NCBI GenBank assembly: GCA_963825445.1
Contig: CAWGTM010000036.1
Coordinates: forward strand, 62,001-126,000
Source of the DNA: Actinophytocola sp963825445
Lineage (GTDB): Bacteria > Actinomycetota > Actinomycetes > Mycobacteriales > Pseudonocardiaceae
Length of the DNA: 64,000 bases
Reading direction: 5' to 3'
Shown here: in pieces, positions 59,237 through 64,000 of the stretch
Numbering within the stretch: the first letter of the stretch is position 1
Layout: the number at the start of each line of letters is the position of its first letter
The notes under the pieces: generated by a model
Told to the model about the DNA's origin: nothing
What the model saw: only the letters and a program-made list of their open reading frames with translations
The model's database searches: none
Position numbers and translations under genes: made by a program

Positions 59237-61276
59237 TCAGCGGGTGGTGCACAGGATTCCGTTGAGGGAGTAGGTCAGGGGTCGCACGTTCGGACCTTGG
59301 TAGCCGCCCACGAAGCCGACCGTGGTCGACGCGCCCGGTGCCAGCGTGGTGGTGTTGGAGACCGATACCTGCTGGCCGGTCTGGGACCAGGTGGCGTTCC
59401 AGCCGCTGGACACCTGCTGCCACGTGGTGGGCCAGGTGTAGCTGAGCGTCCAGCCCGTGGCGGGGGTGGTGCCGGCGTTGGTGATGTCCAGCTCGGCCAC
59501 GAAACCGTTGCCCCAGTTGCTGGTCTCGCGATAGGTGACCGCGCAGGACGATGCCGGGGGAGTGCCGGTGGTGAAGGTCAGCGGAGGTGAGGACCACGAT
59601 GACCGGCCCGCGTTGTCCCTGGCGACGAGGTTGACCGTGTAGGTGGTGCCGGGGTCGAGGTTGGCGGCGGTGAAGGTCGTCGCGGTGGTCTCGCCCCACT
59701 GCTCGGTGTTGGCGCCGTCGACGCGGTGGATCTCGTACTTCACACCGGCGGGCGGCGCGGGCCAGGACAGCGTCGCCGTGGTGTCGCTGACCGAGTCCGC
59801 GACCGGGCGGGCGGGAGTGGCCGGGGCGGTCGTCGAGCCCGCGGGCCGCAGCACGAGCGTGGTGATCGAGTACGGCGGCAGCGTCGCGGTGGACGACGAA
59901 CCCGTTGTCGTGGCGATGCCACTGTCGCCGTTGCCGAACGTCAGTACGGTCGCGGTGGCGGCCGCGGTGTAGCCGGCGAGCTTCAGGTTCACGATTCTGG
60001 CCGCGTCGGGATCCTGGTTGATCAGCATGACGGCCAGGCCGCCGTCGGGGCGCCGGGCCGCGTGCGAGCGGATCAGCGGATCGTTCGTGGCGGCCGTGAC
60101 GAGCTGGTCGCCGGGGCGGGCGAAGCGGGACAGCATCGAGATCGCGTGGTACGGCGCGAAGGGCGTGTTGTGCGCGGGCTGGCACACGGTGCCGTCGTCG
60201 GTGCAGCCGCCGCTGGAGAGCAGGCCGAAGTCGTCGTAGTCGGTGTGGCCGGCTATCTCCCGGACCTGCCCTATTCCATTGTGGACATTCCACCAGTCGA
60301 CCGTGAACACGCCCTGCTCGATCATCGTCGCGTAGGCGTCGGCGGCGAACAGCGCGCCCGGTTGGGTGTTGCGGCCGTAGGAGGTGTTGACCTCGGTCAG
60401 CGCGATCCCGAGGTCCTTGCCCGCCAACCGGCGGGACTGCTCGCGGACCAGGGCGATCTGCTGGGCCACCCGGTCGGTCCTGCTCAGCACCTGGGCGGCG
60501 GTGTCCCCGCTGGGGTACCAGTGGATGATGCCGAAGTCGACCACGGGACCGGCGATCGACAGCACGACCTCGTTCCATGATCCGGCGTCGCCGGCTCCGG
60601 TGATCCCGTCCGGCCAGTCGCCCGGTGTGGTGAGCACCGCGCCGATCTTGATGGTCGGGTCGACGGCCTTCATGGCCGTGGCGTAGTCGCGCACCAGGGT
60701 GGCGTAGTACGCGGGGCTCTTGTCGGGGTGGTGGTCGGCCTCCCAGCTCGAGCCGTAGTGCCCGTTGCCGTAGTTCTCGTTGCCGATCTCCCAGTACTTG
60801 ACGCCGTAGCCCTTCTCGACGTTGGCGTAGCGGACCCAGGCCGCGGCCTCTTCGGCCGTACCGGTGCCGTAGTTGGCGGTGACGATGGGCTGCCCACCCG
60901 CGCGCCGGACCCCGCCCATGAAGGTGTCGAAGTCGGTGTTGGGAGCGACGTAGCCGCCCGGGGCGGTGTGGTCAGCCCAGTGGTAGATGTCCGAATAGGA
61001 CCCGCCCGGATAGCGCATGGCCCGTACACCGGCGTTCTTGAGCAGATCGCTGACGGCATCGGTGCCCAGGTGGGCGTCCCAGATGGCGTGGTTCACCCCG
61101 ATCGCGGCATCGTGCACGGTCTCGAGTCCGGCTCTGGTGTTCACCGTGACTGTTGCGTTCGAGGCGGCCGGGTCGATGGCGGCCGAGTCGGCTCGCACCG
61201 GCGAGGTGGTGGCGAGGAGGGCTTGGGCGGCCACCAGCGCGGCGAGCGCGGGCAGCACGACGAGACGCGATCTCAT
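59237..61276 (-). CDS. Secreted arabinofuranosidase-like glycoside hydrolase with FN3 and CBM2
   Basis: A 679-residue exported enzyme. Signal peptide RSRLVVLPALAALVAAQALL. Clan GH-A catalytic domain (about 35-480): MRYPGGSYSDIYHWADHTAP, acid/base Glu in KYWEIGNENYGNG, nucleophile Glu in IALTEVNTSYGRN, plus FAPYHAISMLSRFARPGDQL. A linker and FN3 domain follow (PARPVADSVSDTTATLSWPA). The C-terminal CBM2 has CAVTYRETSNWGNGFVAELD, TTPATGWTLSYTWP and a closing Cys, giving cellulose/xylan binding. ATG 61276 has GAGGA upstream. The exact CebR box lies 26 bases upstream. Probably removes arabinose from plant xylan attached to cellulose. Confidence 0.87.
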   Translation of the reverse strand: MRSRLVVLPALAALVAAQALLATTSPVRADSAAIDPAASNATVTVNTRAGLETVHDAAIGVNHAIWDAHLGTDAVSDLLKNAGVRAMRYPGGSYSDIYHWADHTAPGGYVAPNTDFDTFMGGVRRAGGQPIVTANYGTGTAEEAAAWVRYANVEKGYGVKYWEIGNENYGNGHYGSSWEADHHPDKSPAYYATLVRDYATAMKAVDPTIKIGAVLTTPGDWPDGITGAGDAGSWNEVVLSIAGPVVDFGIIHWYPSGDTAAQVLSRTDRVAQQIALVREQSRRLAGKDLGIALTEVNTSYGRNTQPGALFAADAYATMIEQGVFTVDWWNVHNGIGQVREIAGHTDYDDFGLLSSGGCTDDGTVCQPAHNTPFAPYHAISMLSRFARPGDQLVTAATNDPLIRSHAARRPDGGLAVMLINQDPDAARIVNLKLAGYTAAATATVLTFGNGDSGIATTTGSSSTATLPPYSITTLVLRPAGSTTAPATPARPVADSVSDTTATLSWPAPPAGVKYEIHRVDGANTEQWGETTATTFTAANLDPGTTYTVNLVARDNAGRSSWSSPPLTFTTGTPPASSCAVTYRETSNWGNGFVAELDITNAGTTPATGWTLSYTWPTTWQQVSSGWNATWSQTGQQVSVSNTTTLAPGASTTVGFVGGYQGPNVRPLTYSLNGILCTTR

Positions 61277-61299
61277 GGGCGAGTCCTCGTTGACGGTGA

Positions 61300-61319
61300 T
61301 TCTGGGAGCGCTCCCAGAA
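61300..61319. promoter_or_regulatory. CebR-type operator (20-bp palindrome) before the CBM2 enzyme
   Basis: TTCTGGGAGCGCTCCCAGAA is a perfect 20-base palindrome with the exact 14-base CebR box in its centre (61303-61316), just upstream of the enzyme start and the second such box in this window. Confidence 0.85.
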
Positions 61320-61421
61320 GCTTCGCTGGCGCGGGTTCCCTTTGTCAATCACCCGCGAGTGTCGGTGGTCGTGAACCGCGGCAGGTGGTGGATGGCGGTG
61401 ACCGCCACTTCGCCCAACGGG

Positions 61422-63125
61422 TCAGGCGCGGGTCCTGGCTTCCGCGTCCGCGGCGAGGAGGAGGTAGGCACTGGCGGTCCAGGTGTAGGCGCGGTCGCGG
61501 AGGCCCTGTCCGGTGAGGGCGTCGAAGTTCTCCGCGAAGCCGGACTTCTCGCACACGGCACGGAAACGGGCGCTGACCCGGTCGGCGAGCTCGATGTCGC
61601 CGCCGCGGCGCAGACCGTCCTCGACCAGTACCGTGGCGGGCGCCCACACCGGGCCGCGCCAGTAGCCGTCGGCCTCGTAGTGCGGGGAGTCGGGGCGTTC
61701 GGTGGCCAGACCGACCGGCGTCAGGTGTCTGGCCACGGCGGCGGTCACGGCGGTGCGCACGGCGGTGGGCAGCTCGGTGCCGAGGACGACCGGCATGAGG
61801 TCGAGCAGGCTCGTGGTCGTCCTCGGCGGGCCGCCCACGGGCCGGCTGGTGAAACCGGCGCCGTCCCACAGCTCTGCCAGCAGGGCCGTGCGCATGGTGG
61901 CGGCCTCGCGGGTCCAGCGCGCCGCGGCGGCGGGATCGCCGAGCTCGTCGGCCAGCCGGGCCAGCTCACGCATCTGGACCACCAGGAACGCCGGGAGGTC
62001 GGGGGACCGCACCGGCCGCCCCCCGTCGAAGACGGTGGCGTTGTCCCAGCCGCTGTCGTTGCCGTGCTCGTAGTGTGGGAACGGCTGCCCGGGCGCACGC
62101 CGGTGGTCGAGCCAGAAGGTCGTCCAGGCCGCCAGCTGCCGGTAGAGCCGGGGTAGCTCAGCAGCGGGCAGCCCGTGCGGAAGGCGTTCGCGCAGGCGGG
62201 CGACCGTCCAGCCGTGGATCGGCGGTTTGACGAAGTTGTACAGAATCTCGGCATGGGTGATCGAGTCGGGCAGCGCGCCCTCCTCGGTCTGGTGGTCGAA
62301 CACCACCTGGAGCTGATCCCACGCCGCCCCCGGTGCGCCGGCGGCCAGTGCCAGCGCGTTGAAGCAGTGGTCCCAGCTCCAGATCTTGTCCATCCAGTGC
62401 TTGGACATCAGCACGCCGGGCCGCCCCACGAACCCTCCGGGTGCCACGGTGGCCGACCACAGCACGTAGCAGGCGAGCGCGGCGGCCGGCGTCCGGTCGC
62501 CGCGCCACGGTGCCACCGCGTCGGCGAACTCCGCGAACGCCTTCCGCGAGGTGGCCACGACCTCGTCGAACCGCCCCCGGGCCGCGTGCGCGGGCCGGGC
62601 GGTGGTCAGTTCCTCCAGCGCGACCTCCCACGCGCCGCCGTCCGCGCCGAGCAGCACCCCGCGCTCCGCGGTGCCCAGCGCGGCCGCGCCGATTTCCTGA
62701 ACCGCGCCGGACAGACCGGTCAGGCGGTAGCGGTGGCCGGTCTCGTAGGAGGTGAAGACGGACGACGAGGTGGTCGGATCGTGGAAGAAGTAGGTTCCGG
62801 AGAAGGGCGTCAAAGTATCCGCCGCGGCGGTGACGCGCAGGCCGAGGCCGTGTCCGGCGATCCGCAGCACCGTGGGCGACTCGAACGCCGCCGCCACCTC
62901 GCCGCGGCCCGCGGTCCAGGTCAGCACCGCCGGGTTCGCCGTCGTGTCGGTCGGCACCCGCACGCCGTTCGCCGCCGGGGTCAGGCGGAGCACCGCGTGC
63001 ATGCCGTTGCGGTGCGACACGAGGTGGACGTCGTCGGCGTAGGTGGCCTGCGCCACGACGGGGGACAGGCAGAACCACGATCCCTGGCGGCTGAACGGGA
63101 TCTCCCGCACCGAGAAGTCGTCCAC
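61422..63125 (-). CDS. GH63-like (alpha/alpha)6-barrel glucosidase
   Basis: A 567-residue cytosolic enzyme with the GH63/GH37-like fold. Barrel landmarks: WMDKIWSWDHCFNALALAAG (substrate-binding Trp/Asp-His), DHQTEEGALPDSITHAEILY, HYEHGNDSGWDNATVFDGG (general-acid region with Asp/Glu), SPDLPAFLVVQMRELARLAD and DGYWRGPVWAPATVLVEDGL (the W-R-G-P-x-W motif). The first 200 residues form a beta-sandwich lead (RIAGHGLGLRVTAAADTLTP). In operons with CUT1 importers it trims alpha- or beta-linked gluco-oligosaccharides. It lies 10 bases after the permease stop, so it belongs to that transport operon. Confidence 0.85.
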   Translation of the reverse strand: MDDFSVREIPFSRQGSWFCLSPVVAQATYADDVHLVSHRNGMHAVLRLTPAANGVRVPTDTTANPAVLTWTAGRGEVAAAFESPTVLRIAGHGLGLRVTAAADTLTPFSGTYFFHDPTTSSSVFTSYETGHRYRLTGLSGAVQEIGAAALGTAERGVLLGADGGAWEVALEELTTARPAHAARGRFDEVVATSRKAFAEFADAVAPWRGDRTPAAALACYVLWSATVAPGGFVGRPGVLMSKHWMDKIWSWDHCFNALALAAGAPGAAWDQLQVVFDHQTEEGALPDSITHAEILYNFVKPPIHGWTVARLRERLPHGLPAAELPRLYRQLAAWTTFWLDHRRAPGQPFPHYEHGNDSGWDNATVFDGGRPVRSPDLPAFLVVQMRELARLADELGDPAAAARWTREAATMRTALLAELWDGAGFTSRPVGGPPRTTTSLLDLMPVVLGTELPTAVRTAVTAAVARHLTPVGLATERPDSPHYEADGYWRGPVWAPATVLVEDGLRRGGDIELADRVSARFRAVCEKSGFAENFDALTGQGLRDRAYTWTASAYLLLAADAEARTRA

Positions 63126-63135
63126 GAGACCCCTT

Positions 63136-63960
63136 TCAGTCCCGGACCGCGCCCGAGGTGATGCCGGCCGCGACGAAGCGCTGGGCCACCACGAGCAGGA
63201 CGGCGGTCGGCAGGGACGCGACCACGGCGGTCGCCATGATCGCGTTCCACTCCTGGTTGTTGTTTCCGATGTAGCGGTAGATGCCGAGGGTCAGCGGCTG
63301 CAGCGAGCCGCCGCCGTCCAACGTCGTGGCGAACAGGAAGTCCGACCACGCCCACAGGAACGAGAACAGCGCCGAGGTGATGATCCCGTTGCGGCTGACG
63401 GGAAGCACGATCGACCAGAACGTGCGCAGCGGGCCGGCACCGTCGATCATCGCCGCGGCCACCAGTTCGTCGGGCACCGAGGCCATGAACGACGCGAGGA
63501 TCAGCACGGCGAACGGGACGGCGATCGTGCTGTCGGCGACGATCAACCCCCACACCGTGTTCGTGATGCCCAGTCGGACGTAGACGCCGTAGAGCCCCAA
63601 CGCCATGACGATGCCCGGGATCATCTGCGCGACCAGCAGCACGAAGCCGAGGACGTGCCGGCCCCGCGGCCGCAGCTTGGCGAGCGAGTATGCCGCCGGT
63701 GCGGCGATGACCAGGGTCAGCACCACGGTGCCTGCCGCGACCAGCAGACTGGTCCCGAAGAACGGGAGTTGCTCGGACAGCACCCGCGCGTACCCGCTGA
63801 ACGCGGGCGCGGTGGGGAAGAGATCCGGCGGTGACACGCGCATCCGCTCCGGCGGCGTGAGCGAGACGTTGATCATCCAGTAGACCGGGAACAGCATCAC
63901 GGCGGTGAGTCCCACGCCGACGGCGGTGCGCCACGGCCCCCTGCCGCCCGCCGTACTCAC
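63136..63960 (-). CDS. CUT1 sugar ABC permease (third locus)
   Basis: A 274-residue permease of the MalG type: RTAVGVGLTAVMLFPVYWMI, NVSLTPPERM, and the EAA loop ELVAAAMIDGAGPLRTFWSI, VLP. GTG 63960 overlaps the stop of the upstream permease (GTGA). Third ATPase-less importer in the window. Its substrate follows the neighbouring GH63-like enzyme, so a gluco-oligosaccharide is the guess. Confidence 0.9.
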   Translation of the reverse strand: MSTAGGRGPWRTAVGVGLTAVMLFPVYWMINVSLTPPERMRVSPPDLFPTAPAFSGYARVLSEQLPFFGTSLLVAAGTVVLTLVIAAPAAYSLAKLRPRGRHVLGFVLLVAQMIPGIVMALGLYGVYVRLGITNTVWGLIVADSTIAVPFAVLILASFMASVPDELVAAAMIDGAGPLRTFWSIVLPVSRNGIITSALFSFLWAWSDFLFATTLDGGGSLQPLTLGIYRYIGNNNQEWNAIMATAVVASLPTAVLLVVAQRFVAAGITSGAVRD

Positions 63961-64000
63961 GTGGCCTCCCGGTGGCGCTGGAGGCGGACGTAGACCAGGC
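63957..64000 (-). CDS. Partial CUT1 permease (last residues only)
   Basis: Only the final 13 residues LVYVRLQRHREAT are visible before the window edge. Their TGA overlaps the next permease start, the normal coupling between the two permeases of such operons. Identity is inferred from position. Confidence 0.6.
   Translation of the reverse strand, partial: LVYVRLQRHREAT

Overview
The window is very GC-rich, with GTG starts, dense ATGA/GTGA start-stop overlaps, an ECF42-type sigma factor, MmpL, DUF1206, LacI/CUT1 sugar uptake without ATPases and CebR-type operators. Together these point to a soil actinomycete with a large genome; Pseudonocardiales is my guess, not proven. No rRNA, complete tRNA or CRISPR array is visible.

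Layout. (i) 1-12.5 kb: regulators and single enzymes (LysR, SDR, GNAT, ArsR/HAD pair, DGPF protein plus ECF42 sigma factor, SagB-type oxidoreductase) mixed with broken genes (VOC, GNAT, integrase with a tRNA 3' end, SRPBCC, SulP-STAS). (ii) 12.5-22.9 kb: one coherent catabolic cluster. A PaaX-type repressor is divergent from a ten-gene operon that encodes a Liv-type ABC importer, a secreted alpha/beta hydrolase, an SDR, an amidohydrolase, an acyl-CoA synthetase and a MaoC hydratase. (iii) 22.9-30.6 kb: a gene-poor, decayed stretch with a crystallin/I36-like secreted protein, an EF-hand protein, a secreted endonuclease I, a DUF4241 protein, an MmcQ/YjbR protein, an IS982-type transposase remnant and several gene stubs. 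(iv) 30.6-37.1 kb: a P450/MFS pair, a membrane protein, and a 1013-residue zinc-ribbon/SF1-helicase/nuclease protein that resembles phage-defence helicase-nucleases. (v) 37.2-42.1 kb: LacI regulator with a CUT1 sugar importer. (vi) 42.1-48.8 kb: an SseB-like/AAA+/TPR operon, DUF1206 protein, and MmpL with MarR. (vii) 48.8-54.9 kb: second LacI regulator, a frameshifted GH51 arabinofuranosidase and a second CUT1 importer. (viii) 55-64 kb: small membrane and secreted proteins, an SMP-30-like secreted lactonase, a CBM2-bearing arabinofuranosidase-like enzyme, a GH63-like glucosidase and the end of a third CUT1 importer.

How genes work together. Regions v, vii and viii look like an arabinoxylan/cellulose oligosaccharide programme: secreted hydrolases release sugars, three ATPase-less importers take them up (in related actinomycetes MsiK supplies the ATPase), and intracellular GH enzymes finish the job. 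Two operator classes are readable. A CGAAA-n-TTTCG palindrome lies at both LacI/CUT1 loci, and an exact CebR-type box TGGGAGCGCTCCCA lies before the SMP-30-like gene and before the CBM2 enzyme. Region ii is a self-contained uptake and CoA-dependent degradation module for an unknown acid or ester, with overlapping divergent promoters.
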